A stretch of DNA of 5,561 bases, from NCBI GenBank assembly GCA_009712615.1, contig WASR01000120.1, positions 1-5,561 on the forward strand. Reading direction: 5' to 3'. The translations under genes and the position numbers were made by a program. This DNA comes from Methanobacterium sp. GTDB lineage: Archaea > Methanobacteriota > Methanobacteria > Methanobacteriales > Methanobacteriaceae. Shown here one piece after another: positions 1 to 5,260 of the stretch (positions are counted from its first letter, which is position 1; every line of letters begins with the position of its first letter). The notes below the pieces were generated by a model, which saw nothing but the letters and a program-made list of their open reading frames with translations, was not told where the DNA came from and searched no databases.

Positions 1-402
1 GGGCAGAAGCCTCCAGGGTCGGAGGAGATTGTCGCCCTCAGCCACAAGTTCTTGGCCCACGCCGCAGATGAGCCTTCACGGTCGGCGGCCTCGCTTGATG
101 AGTTCGGCCTGACCGTGGAGATGGTTGCCTCGGCCCGCAAAGCCATCACCCTCGTCGCCCAGGCGGTTTCCGTACTGCTGGTGGATGGCCGCAACCATCT
201 CGGCATCGTACCGACGCCCCAGTACAATCAGTTCGAGGGCCTGGACATGCCACACATCGGTTCCACCGATATTCCGCGCCTCCGCCAGGCATGGCACGCC
301 GTCAGCCGTGCACGTGAGGATTGGTGTCAGCAGTGGCGGTTGTTGGTGTTCCGGGACGAAGAGGGGGCCGATGATCAAAACCCATCGGCCCCGACTGGAT
401 AA
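1..402 (+). CDS. Hypothetical protein, 5' end outside window
   Basis: The frame is open from base 1 to the TAA at 400-402, so this is probably the C-terminal part of a longer protein. In-window starts (TTG at 52, ATG at 121) have no well-spaced Shine-Dalgarno sequence, which also favours a start to the left. The visible 133 residues are soluble, with no signal peptide or membrane segment. A predicted helical stretch rich in Ala and Val (ARKAITLVAQAVSVLLV) is followed by a Tyr/Asn/Pro-rich linker and a Trp/Arg-rich C-terminal helix (RQAWHAVSRAREDWCQQWR). I do not recognise a family and assign no function. It converges with the next gene, leaving only 8 bases between stop codons. A hairpin with a T-run at 438-470 could terminate it. 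Confidence 0.55.
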   Translation, partial: GQKPPGSEEIVALSHKFLAHAADEPSRSAASLDEFGLTVEMVASARKAITLVAQAVSVLLVDGRNHLGIVPTPQYNQFEGLDMPHIGSTDIPRLRQAWHAVSRAREDWCQQWRLLVFRDEEGADDQNPSAPTG

Positions 403-410
403 GCGGACCG

Positions 411-593
411 TCAGTCGCGCCGCCCGTCCTCTTCCTTGGCTACGCCCTTATAGGGCGTGCCGTCTTTTTTCTGACCAATGAACTGGCCCGTATCGGTGTC
501 CCGCTTCACCCAATTCCCGTTTTTCGGGTTCTGGACTTGGGTCCGATCATTGACCGAGCCACGACGAAAATCTTCACCAGTGTTCTTTGCCAT
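411..593 (-). CDS. Small conserved hypothetical protein (60 aa)
   Basis: This is a complete 60-residue, highly polar and basic protein running from ATG at 593 to TGA at 411. A good Shine-Dalgarno sequence (AAGGGG, 601-606) sits 7 bases before the ATG. The sequence (NWVKRDTDTGQFIGQKKDG, then a TPYKGV motif) resembles a widespread family of short uncharacterised proteobacterial proteins often found in accessory regions. They typically carry a KRD-x-TG-x-F core and end in a charged KGVRKE-like tail. No transmembrane segment, signal peptide or Cys motif is present. It is the last of the minus-strand genes downstream of higBA, but a 94-base gap separates it from the preceding small gene, so it may have its own promoter. 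Its function is unknown, and it is probably intrinsically disordered. Confidence 0.75.
   Translation of the reverse strand: MAKNTGEDFRRGSVNDRTQVQNPKNGNWVKRDTDTGQFIGQKKDGTPYKGVAKEEDGRRD
438..470 (+). terminator. Rho-independent terminator-like hairpin, nested in the antisense gene
   Basis: The stem pairs GGC (438-440) and ACGCCC (442-447) with GGGCGT (453-458) and GCC (459-461). There is one bulged T and a TTATA loop, and six Ts follow at 465-470. It starts about 36 bases after the stop of the plus-strand gene and lies entirely inside the minus-strand gene ending at 411, so it would terminate plus-strand transcripts only. The same bases encode part of a conserved Gly/Lys-rich motif of that gene, so the hairpin could be a by-product of coding constraint. 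Confidence 0.5.
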
Positions 594-687
594 GGGATAT
601 CCCCTTTTCAGGCATTGCCATCATCATGTTCACAGAGGATGGCGGGCCGACCACGAACGCCAGCCGACCCGACCACTACGCCACCAA

Positions 688-819
688 TCAGTCCTTCAGA
701 CGGATCGGAAACGCCCTCAAACCACGCTGCCACGCGTAAATCCGGCGACCCTTTACAGTGATGTAGGGCCGGAAGATCACGCGCGTGCCGGGCAGTTCGG
801 GAAACTGCGAAAGCTGCAT
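688..819 (-). CDS. Small hypothetical protein (43 aa)
   Basis: I place the start at the ATG at 819 because a GGAG (828-831) lies 8 bases upstream and the third-position GC content is higher in this core (about 74%) than in the open frame further upstream (about 59%). Alternative starts in the same frame are ATG at 906 and GTG at 921; the latter would give 77 residues. The protein is basic, with the core RVIFRPYITVKGRRIYAW followed by GLRAFPIRL. That pattern matches short conserved hypothetical proteins I have seen with an IFRPYIT-x-(K/R)NG-(K/R)R-(I/L)YA core, but I know of no function. It lies 175 bases downstream of the higA stop on the same strand and might be read through from higBA. Confidence 0.55.
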   Translation of the reverse strand: MQLSQFPELPGTRVIFRPYITVKGRRIYAWQRGLRAFPIRLKD

Positions 820-827
820 TCCGCGCA

Positions 828-831
828 CTCC
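828..831 (-). promoter_or_regulatory. Shine-Dalgarno supporting the short start at 819
   Basis: CTCC on the plus strand reads GGAG on the minus strand, 8 bases before the ATG at 819. The longer alternatives at 906 and 921 have only weak or badly spaced purine runs, so this site favours the 43-residue form. Confidence 0.5.
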
Positions 832-963
832 ATAAAGTCTGTGGCCGCCATTGAGCTTGCGTGCCCGAGTGCGAGAGGCTATGTAGTGGTCGCTTACACC
901 GTACATGTACCTCGCGGGCACGGTCGCGGCGCAGGCGCGCCGTCCACACCGCGAACTCTGTTG

Positions 964-989
964 AAGGGCGGCCTGCCAGGGTCGCCCTT
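964..989 (-). terminator. Hairpin just after higA stop, no T-run
   Basis: AAGGGCG (964-970) pairs with CGCCCTT (983-989), with an extra CCT/AGG pairing inside the loop. It begins 5 bases past the higA stop on the minus strand. No T-tract follows on that strand, so it is at best a weak terminator or a 3' mRNA-stabilising hairpin. Confidence 0.3.
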
Positions 990-994
990 TAGCT

Positions 995-2116
995 TTATGC
1001 TCCGGTCGCCGCCTCCGGAAAGTGCTTGCGAACCTCCCCCAAGCCGACGAAGCGGGTCAGGGCACGATAGTTCCTTGTATCATGGCGGACACGGCCCGCC
1101 ACGATGGCGGGATGGATGCGGAGAACTTTGGCGAGCACGCGTACATCGCGGGGATGCCCCGTATGCGATGCAGCCGAGGATTTCCATGCTTCCTCGTCGA
1201 TCAACGCCTGCTGGGCCATGTCGTCGGCCTCCCGTTCAATTCCATCCAGGGCGTCCCCCATCAGGTCCAAATCGTCAAAAAACGGGGTACGACCATTTCC
1301 CTCCAGGTGCAACGCCACGTGCGCCAGTTCGTGAGCGAGGCAGAACCAGAAGTTATCCAGCCGGTCATGGCGCAATGTGAGGGCGACCAGTGGTTTTCCG
1401 TCCGTCGCCCACATCGCTGCCCCATCCAGATGCGTGCGGGGGAGGTGGAACAGGACGACGAAATGAATGCCGCTCTTGCCCAGAAAGTCACCGACCAACC
1501 GTGGCCCCTCGTCCAGGTAACTCAATCGCGCGGCTTCACGGATGAAATCCACGGTCACGGTGCCCGGTTGGTAAGGAGACGACAGCGGCTTCTGTGCGGC
1601 GAGTGCCATCACGCGGGCCTGGACCAATTCCTCGGCGCGCTCTTTGGCATCGTGGGCAGTGCCGTTGAAGCCAGCGAACCACCCCGCTTTCGCCATCGCC
1701 GCGAGGGGGAACTTTGACCAGTCATAGGCCGGGTTTTCATCCGGCAACTCAGCCCCCTCGTCCTGGAGCAGAACTTCTGCCGGGATATCCAATCCGGTGT
1801 GGAGTGCACGGGCCATCTTCAAGGTCAATGGGCGCTTTCCCGCCAGCACTTCGGACACACGGGCGGCACTGCCGATGTAAGGAACCAGATCGCGGGGGCG
1901 AAGGTCCATCTGATCCATGCGGAACTTGATGGCCTCAGCGACGCTGGGGAGACCAATCGGAAAAACCTTGTCCTCGTACATCTCGATCAGAGCAGCCAGA
2001 ACCTCCAACTCGTCACCCTCGGGGGTGTCGGGTTCGGCATCCATCAGCACATCGACACGCGCAAGGGCCGTTTCATAATCCTCTTGGGTCTTGATAAGGC
2101 GAATTGCCGTGTTCAT
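995..2116 (-). CDS. higA: HigA-type antitoxin fused to an ImmA/IrrE zinc-peptidase domain
   Basis: A 373-residue protein in two parts. Residues 1-118 are a HigA-type antitoxin: an IKT-x-x-DYE-x-AL N-terminus, an MDAEP-x-TPEGDELEVL segment, then an XRE/Cro-like helix-turn-helix at about 57-105 (PYIGSAARVSEVLAGKRPL). Residues about 185-312 are an ImmA/IrrE (COG2856-like) metallopeptidase domain with the zinc motif HELAH at 262-266 and a downstream acidic EREAD at 294-298. Classical HigA is only about 100-140 residues, so this is the long antitoxin-peptidase form. By family knowledge the first part binds HigB and represses the operon, while ImmA-like domains cleave repressor proteins; what this domain cuts is unknown. 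Start: ATG overlaps the higB stop (ATGA, 2113-2116), with a strong GGAGG (2124-2128) 7 bases upstream. The coupling implies translation linked to the toxin. Confidence 0.92.
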   Translation of the reverse strand: MNTAIRLIKTQEDYETALARVDVLMDAEPDTPEGDELEVLAALIEMYEDKVFPIGLPSVAEAIKFRMDQMDLRPRDLVPYIGSAARVSEVLAGKRPLTLKMARALHTGLDIPAEVLLQDEGAELPDENPAYDWSKFPLAAMAKAGWFAGFNGTAHDAKERAEELVQARVMALAAQKPLSSPYQPGTVTVDFIREAARLSYLDEGPRLVGDFLGKSGIHFVVLFHLPRTHLDGAAMWATDGKPLVALTLRHDRLDNFWFCLAHELAHVALHLEGNGRTPFFDDLDLMGDALDGIEREADDMAQQALIDEEAWKSSAASHTGHPRDVRVLAKVLRIHPAIVAGRVRHDTRNYRALTRFVGLGEVRKHFPEAATGA

Positions 2117-2415
2117 CTGACGACCTCCGCATCTATGCGGTCATATTCCTCATGGCTTCCAACAAAGCGGATATAGGCAATGCCGCTCTTATAGTTAATT
2201 TCGACAATGAGCCTATATTTATTCCCCCTGATGTTGAATACGACGCGCCCACCTTTCAAGATGCTTGCCGTACCGTGCTTTGCCTTGATGTCGGCCGGGT
2301 CTTTCCACGCCGCAGCTTTCGCTTCTCGGTACCACGCCTCCAAGGCAGCTTGGGCATCCGCATATCCGGGACGCTCCCAGAACTCTATGAGGACCTTCCT
2401 CTTGATAATGCGCAT
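2113..2415 (-). CDS. higB: HigB-family type II toxin (RelE-like mRNA interferase)
   Basis: A complete 100-residue protein, the usual HigB length. It shows the family pattern: N-terminal MRIIKRKVLIEFWE, an amphipathic helix with EAWYREAKAAAWKDPADIK (26-44), then the core VVFNIRGNKYRLIVEINY (58-75) and YIRFVGSHEEYDRID (81-95). These belong to the PF09907 HigB branch of the RelE/ParE fold. By family knowledge it is a ribosome-dependent endoribonuclease that cuts mRNA during translation and is neutralised by HigA. All core basic and aromatic positions seem present and there is no frameshift, so the toxin is probably active. It is first in the operon (toxin before antitoxin, the hallmark of hig loci) and overlaps the antitoxin by 4 bases. 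A GGAG at 2426-2429 lies 10 bases before the ATG, so initiation may be weak. Confidence 0.93.
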   Translation of the reverse strand: MRIIKRKVLIEFWERPGYADAQAALEAWYREAKAAAWKDPADIKAKHGTASILKGGRVVFNIRGNKYRLIVEINYKSGIAYIRFVGSHEEYDRIDAEVVR

Positions 2416-2444
2416 CCAAACGAAGCTCCGAACGGCATGGGCAA

Positions 2445-2473
2445 TGAATATCTCTTCCCAGATTTGATGTCAA
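2445..2473 (-). promoter_or_regulatory. Putative sigma-70 promoter of higBA
   Basis: Read on the minus strand, a perfect TTGACA -35 box (2468-2473) is followed after exactly 17 bases by TATTCA (2445-2450), a weak -10 box (3 of 6 matches). Transcription would start around 2438, giving a leader of roughly 20 bases before the higB ATG. A strong -35 with a weak -10, next to an inverted repeat, fits a promoter that is repressed by its own antitoxin. Confidence 0.5.
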
Positions 2474-2474
2474 T

Positions 2475-2503
2475 GACAACGTTTCATATTTGGAAACATT
2501 GTC
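2475..2503. promoter_or_regulatory. Inverted repeat, putative HigA operator
   Basis: GACAACGTTTC (2475-2485) and GAAACATTGTC (2493-2503) are inverted copies matching at 10 of 11 positions around a 7-base AT-rich centre. One edge lies one base from the -35 box of the higBA promoter. The arms are about two helical turns in total, the size expected for a dimeric helix-turn-helix repressor. HigA proteins are known to bind palindromes at their own promoter, so the assignment is an inference from position and symmetry. Confidence 0.5.
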
Positions 2504-2678
2504 CATGGGGTGGCCGGAGATGTCTGCTACGCGCTTTGGCCAACAGCAGGACGTTTTGCCCCCCTCCACGCGCATATTTCGAGGGAGGGCACTGTACCGT
2601 CAACTTACATGCAGGCTTACACATTACGAATTTTGTTAAAAATATGTATTATATTCAGAGTATTATAGGCATATATTG
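2504..2678. other. Non-coding stretch with an AT-rich patch
   Basis: I see no convincing gene here. Bases 2562-2567 (CCCTCC) can pair with 2584-2589 (GGAGGG) across a 16-base loop. From 2631 to 2680 only 9 of 50 bases are G or C, in sharp contrast to the GC-rich genes on both sides. This patch includes an imperfect palindrome (AATAT-GTATT-ATATT, 2641-2655) and two TATAAT strings on the minus strand that lack recognisable -35 boxes. It abuts the tRNA-Gly fragment and could be the end of an integrated element. Confidence 0.45.
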
Positions 2679-2725
2679 AAAGTTTTCCGAGCTTACGACG
2701 AGGGTGATTCCCTTCACCCGCTCCA
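2679..2725 (+). pseudogene. 3' half of a tRNA-Gly(UCC): remnant / putative attachment site
   Basis: The parts follow a tRNA from the anticodon arm onward: 5' anticodon stem AAAGT (2679-2683), loop TTTCCGA with anticodon TCC (2684-2690), 3' stem GCTTA (2691-2695), variable CGAC (2696-2699), T-stem GAGGG (2700-2704), T-loop TGATT (2705-2709), T-stem CCCTT (2710-2714), acceptor strand CACCCGC (2715-2721) and TCCA (2722-2725). The T-loop has 5 bases instead of 7, having lost TC from the usual TTCGATT. No D-arm or 5' acceptor strand (expected GCGGGTG) precedes it, so it cannot be a working tRNA. tRNA 3' halves of this size are typical att sites left by tyrosine-integrase islands. By orientation the element would lie to the left. 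I rely on memory of alphaproteobacterial tRNA-Gly for the comparison. Confidence 0.68.
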
Positions 2726-2737
2726 ATTCAACTTCCA

Positions 2738-2757
2738 CAGAAGTCCATGGAGTTCTG
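2738..2757. repeat. 20-bp near-perfect palindrome
   Basis: CAGAA, G, TCCATGGA, G, TTCTG reads the same on both strands except for the symmetric G/G pair. It sits 13 bases beyond the CCA end of the tRNA-Gly fragment. It could be a protein-binding site, such as an integrase or excisionase arm site, or chance. Confidence 0.35.
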
Positions 2758-2825
2758 CAAGGGCTTGAATTCAGAAGACAATTCTCTGGAGGGTTCCAGC
2801 GGCTTCCACCGCAAGCTACCCACAG

Positions 2826-2848
2826 ATGGACCGATTTGGTCCATTTTT
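2826..2848 (+). terminator. Terminator-like hairpin with T-run
   Basis: ATGGACC (2826-2832) and GGTCCAT (2838-2844) form a perfect 7-bp stem with a 5-base loop (GATTT). Together with the last T of the stem, the run of Ts extends to 2848. It faces the plus strand, where no gene is seen upstream except the tRNA-Gly fragment 100 bases away. It could therefore be the old terminator of that tRNA's transcript, or an operator-like palindrome. Confidence 0.45.
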
Positions 2849-3093
2849 CCGTCTATTTTAACGGGTGGCTTTGAGTTTGGATTGTTGCTCGAACGAGTGT
2901 GGTGATGGGATGAGGGTTGAGCTTCCGACGAATTCGGGAGCAATGAAGCCTTTTGCTGTGCAAGGTTTCTCGCCGCCCTATCCGGGGCCCAGGTCCAACG
3001 CAATCCAGCCCCCGCATATAGACATCAATGATTGAACATCGATCCGATTAGGATGAGTGATCAAGATTGATCCCCGATCGCCTCTGCCGGCCG

Positions 3094-4119
3094 TCATTTT
3101 CGCCCCTCTGCCAGCCCTATATGTCGCGTGGCGATTACGAGATCGGCGATGTCCATGCTTTCGTTTTGTGGGGCTGCCCAATCGGGAGTGCTGCCGCCAA
3201 GAAAGGATTCGAACGCCAGCCTGCCGATCTTCGTATCCGGATTGTCAACCGTGCGATAAAGAACGTTCGTGCGGTCAAGAACCAAGCTGTCGTCGATCCA
3301 GACCTGCAAGATGCCGTCTTTTTTCCCCGGCTCGTTAAGCTTCACGCGCTCTTCAATGGCGTACCAGACGCCGCGCTTGAAATCGTACCAGGGGGCGCCC
3401 AGATCCGGCTTCGTTTTGATCGGAACAAAACCGCCGCACCTCACCTGTTCGGGCGTGCGGAACGGCAGGCTCAATTCATCCTTGTTGACGACATACGGAT
3501 AGGCCTGCAGATGGAACGTGTCAGTGGAAGAAGAGCCTCCCCACATGAAGCGAACTGACCATGCATCGGTGCCGTTGGGCGACATGCATCCTTCGGCGTA
3601 TATTTTCCCCGCCGAGGCCAGCCCGGGAAGCTTGCCGCCCGTCTTTGCCGCCATGTCGTCGTTAAAGCGGATGTAATAGCGCAAATAGAGTTCTTGGTAG
3701 CGGAATTGCTCGATTCCGAGCGCCTGGAAATAGCGCGACATCAACAAGGCATGATCGGCACCGAAAGTTCCCTGCCTGAACCACACCTTGATGGCGCCTT
3801 TGGGTTTGCCGTCCGGGCCGAACGGGCCTTCATCCGGCTCGACATTCGGTTGATGAACCATCGGCCCGAATTCCGTTGTCCATGAGTCTCGGCCTTTCCC
3901 ACGCGTATCGAAATCGGCGGCAAATAAGACGCCTTTATCACCGGGGCTGCTATCCGTTGCGGCGCTCGCTCCGGGCGCGGCGAAGACAAAACACAGCATG
4001 GCGGCTCCGCGTACGATGTCGCGAACAGCCCGCAAAGAACGCCAAAGCAAGAGCGGTGAAGCTTTCCCGACGAGCGCGGACGACGAATTGATGGATTTTT
4101 CGATGGCCGGACGAGACAT
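3094..4119 (-). CDS. Exported polysaccharide lyase (PL14 / heparin-lyase-I-like fold)
   Basis: A 341-residue protein. A long basic N-region (LRAVRDIVRG) precedes a hydrophobic segment at about 38-52 and a likely signal-peptidase site after ASA (residue 53), so it should be secreted to the periplasm or outside. The mature part is a single jelly-roll domain of the concanavalin-A-like type. Markers: ELYLRYYIRFNDDM (143-156), GGKLPGL (161-167), WSVRFMW (187-193), YPYV (207-210), RGVWYAIEERVKLNEPGK (249-266) with LQVWIDDSLV (271-280), and a C-terminal FLGGS...DIADLVIA strand pair. By family knowledge such enzymes cleave uronate-containing polysaccharides such as alginate or glucuronan by beta-elimination; the substrate here cannot be read from sequence. 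The start is fixed by AGGAG 6 bases upstream. No transporter or other carbohydrate gene is nearby. Confidence 0.78.
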   Translation of the reverse strand: MSRPAIEKSINSSSALVGKASPLLLWRSLRAVRDIVRGAAMLCFVFAAPGASAATDSSPGDKGVLFAADFDTRGKGRDSWTTEFGPMVHQPNVEPDEGPFGPDGKPKGAIKVWFRQGTFGADHALLMSRYFQALGIEQFRYQELYLRYYIRFNDDMAAKTGGKLPGLASAGKIYAEGCMSPNGTDAWSVRFMWGGSSSTDTFHLQAYPYVVNKDELSLPFRTPEQVRCGGFVPIKTKPDLGAPWYDFKRGVWYAIEERVKLNEPGKKDGILQVWIDDSLVLDRTNVLYRTVDNPDTKIGRLAFESFLGGSTPDWAAPQNESMDIADLVIATRHIGLAEGRK

Positions 4120-4125
4120 TCTCGA

Positions 4126-4130
4126 CTCCT
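4126..4130 (-). promoter_or_regulatory. Strong Shine-Dalgarno of the polysaccharide lyase gene
   Basis: CTCCT on the plus strand is AGGAG on the minus strand, 6 bases before the ATG at 4119. It supports the long N-terminus with its extended basic region before the signal-peptide core. Confidence 0.65.
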
Positions 4131-4152
4131 ATTCTCGGGGCGCTGACCGATC

Positions 4153-5075
4153 TCAGTGTACGTTGAGTTTGCTGTCCAGCGCGTCGGCCTGGGCTGTGCA
4201 GTCAGCGGGACGACGTTTGCTGAAGATTTGCAGGTTCTGCAGCTTCCAGCGCAAGGCGGGCAATTCGGCCGCGCGCAGGCATTGGAGGCACGCCCAAGAG
4301 GGGTAGACCAAGCCGGTCAAGCCGGCCAGGAACTGCTTGTGCGCCGGGCTCAGTCTGGTCGACAATTCGTGTCGAAGGCGGTGCGGGTCTGCAGCAGGAT
4401 ATCCAGGGAGCATGGATCTTCGGTCATGCCCACGAAGCCCCGTTCGTATTCGGCGCTGATATCCTTGTCGTTGCCGGACAGGACTTCGTGCGTTGGACGG
4501 TTATGTCCAGCGAGGCAGACCACGAAGCACTCGATCATGGCGTCGGTGATGCCGCCGGACAGGTAGAGTTGCCACACGTCGAACAGGTAACGGGGGTGCT
4601 GTCGATCCAGCGCCGCGACCAGCTTCCCCGCGTAGAGTCCGTCCGTGGCCAGGATCGGCAGATCGAATTCGACGCCGAAGAGGTCGCTGGCGCGGGGACT
4701 CAGCGGCTTGCGCTGTGCGGGGAACACGGTGCCGCGGAAGACAACGTTCACCTCGACCTTCACGTGACTGACGTCCTTTTCAACGATCAGCTTGGTATCC
4801 CCTAAGTCTTTGCTGCGGACCGTCCGCGAGGCGATACCGAGTGGCTTGAGGCGCTGCCCGATAGCGGCGAGTTCCTGGTTGATGGCTTGCAGAGCCTCGT
4901 CGCGCGGGATCTGCCAGGGCAGGTAGACCACGTCGATGTCAACCGAGAGGCGGGGCATGTCCGATACGAAGAGGTTGATCGCCGTGCCGCCCTTCATGGC
5001 TAAGATATCGTTGGCAAAGACCTCGGGCGCGACGGCCAGAAGCAGGCGAACGGTGTCGGTAATTCCCATCGCCAC
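4153..5075 (-). pseudogene. AbiEii/AbiGii-family nucleotidyltransferase toxin, frameshifted
   Basis: The first frame runs from GTG at 5075 (or ATG at 5069) to a TGA at 4350-4352, 241 residues. It holds the nucleotidyltransferase motif KGGTAINLF (28-36) with the acidic pair in SVDIDVVY (44-51), then KVEVN (106-110), YAGKLVAALDRQHPR (148-162) and AGHNRPTHEVL (189-199). These are features of the AbiEii branch that pairs with AbiEi-type antitoxins. After about residue 236 the frame ends in an unrelated tail. The conserved C-terminus (LSPAHKQFLAGL, then AELPALRWKLQNLQ) continues in the next frame to a TGA at 4153. Loss of one base near 4369-4371 explains this; the repaired protein would be about 307 residues, the normal length. 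A Tyr (163) stands where relatives usually have Asp in a RDLFD-like motif. No antitoxin gene is recognisable upstream. The toxin is probably inactive, unless the shift is a sequencing error. Confidence 0.85.
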
Positions 5076-5260
5076 CAGCTCAGTGCCCCGTCGTTTCCAA
5101 CCGCACTACAGGAATTTCAATGGGTTGCCAAGGTGCCCAAGACGCTCTCTGGTTGCCTTTCGGGCCAATCCGGCAATCCATGGGCTTTAACGCGGCCGTG
5201 GGGTATCTTGATTTTTGGTTGCTCATTCGCGATCGGTTTCATGCCCCTTCGATTCCCGCA
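5076..5260. other. Region upstream of abiEii; no confident gene
   Basis: This is where a partner antitoxin (AbiEi) would be expected, but none is recognisable. A 41-codon minus-strand frame (5242-5117, starting MKPIANEQ) has only about 61% GC at third positions and a badly spaced purine run before its ATG. A second frame ends in VVRLETTGH with its TGA just before the abiEii start, which would fit the tail of an upstream gene that has lost its reading frame. Neither is strong enough to call. Confidence 0.3.

Larger units (their letters stand above)
2726..3093. other. Intergenic region right of the tRNA scar; no gene seen
   Basis: Minus-strand frames here are rich in Ser/Pro/Asn, show no family motifs and lack a good ribosome binding site. 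Visible structures are a near-perfect palindrome at 2738-2757, a hairpin with a T-run at 2826-2848, and a short inverted repeat GATCAA-GA-TTGATC at 3059-3072. The last lies 22-35 bases beyond the stop of the polysaccharide lyase gene but lacks a T-tract on that strand. Confidence 0.5.

Noticed and set aside
608..949. 113-codon minus-strand frame overlapping the 43-residue gene
   Set aside because: The composition is unlike a folded protein and there is no ribosome binding site; the other frame in the same place has a recognisable core.
478..1380. Long plus-strand open frame of 300 codons
   Set aside because: It is antisense to the small genes and to higA, its product is low-complexity Pro/Arg/Ser/His-rich with no family motif, and it overlaps a strongly supported HigA-ImmA gene.
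1022..1717. Plus-strand open frame of 231 codons
   Set aside because: It lies wholly within the antisense of higA; its openness comes from high GC content.
2219..2575. 118-codon minus-strand frame overlapping higB
   Set aside because: Shadow of higB in another frame; it also crosses the higBA promoter and inverted repeat.
2104..2679. 191-codon plus-strand frame opposite higB
   Set aside because: It is antisense to the clear HigB toxin and runs into the AT-rich non-coding patch; no motifs.
2679..2725. A functional tRNA-Gly gene
   Set aside because: No D-arm or 5' acceptor strand exists upstream and the T-loop is two bases short, so only a remnant or att site is supported.
2728..3003. 91-codon minus-strand frame in the intergenic region
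   Set aside because: Ser/Pro/Asn-rich with no motifs or good start signal, and it contains the palindrome and the hairpin; more likely non-coding.
3067..3558. 163-codon plus-strand frame
   Set aside because: Antisense to the polysaccharide lyase gene, which has a signal peptide, a good start and family motifs.
5117..5242. 41-residue minus-strand frame (MKPIANEQ start)
   Set aside because: Weak codon bias, purine run too close to the ATG and no recognisable family; kept only as a note in the intergenic entry.
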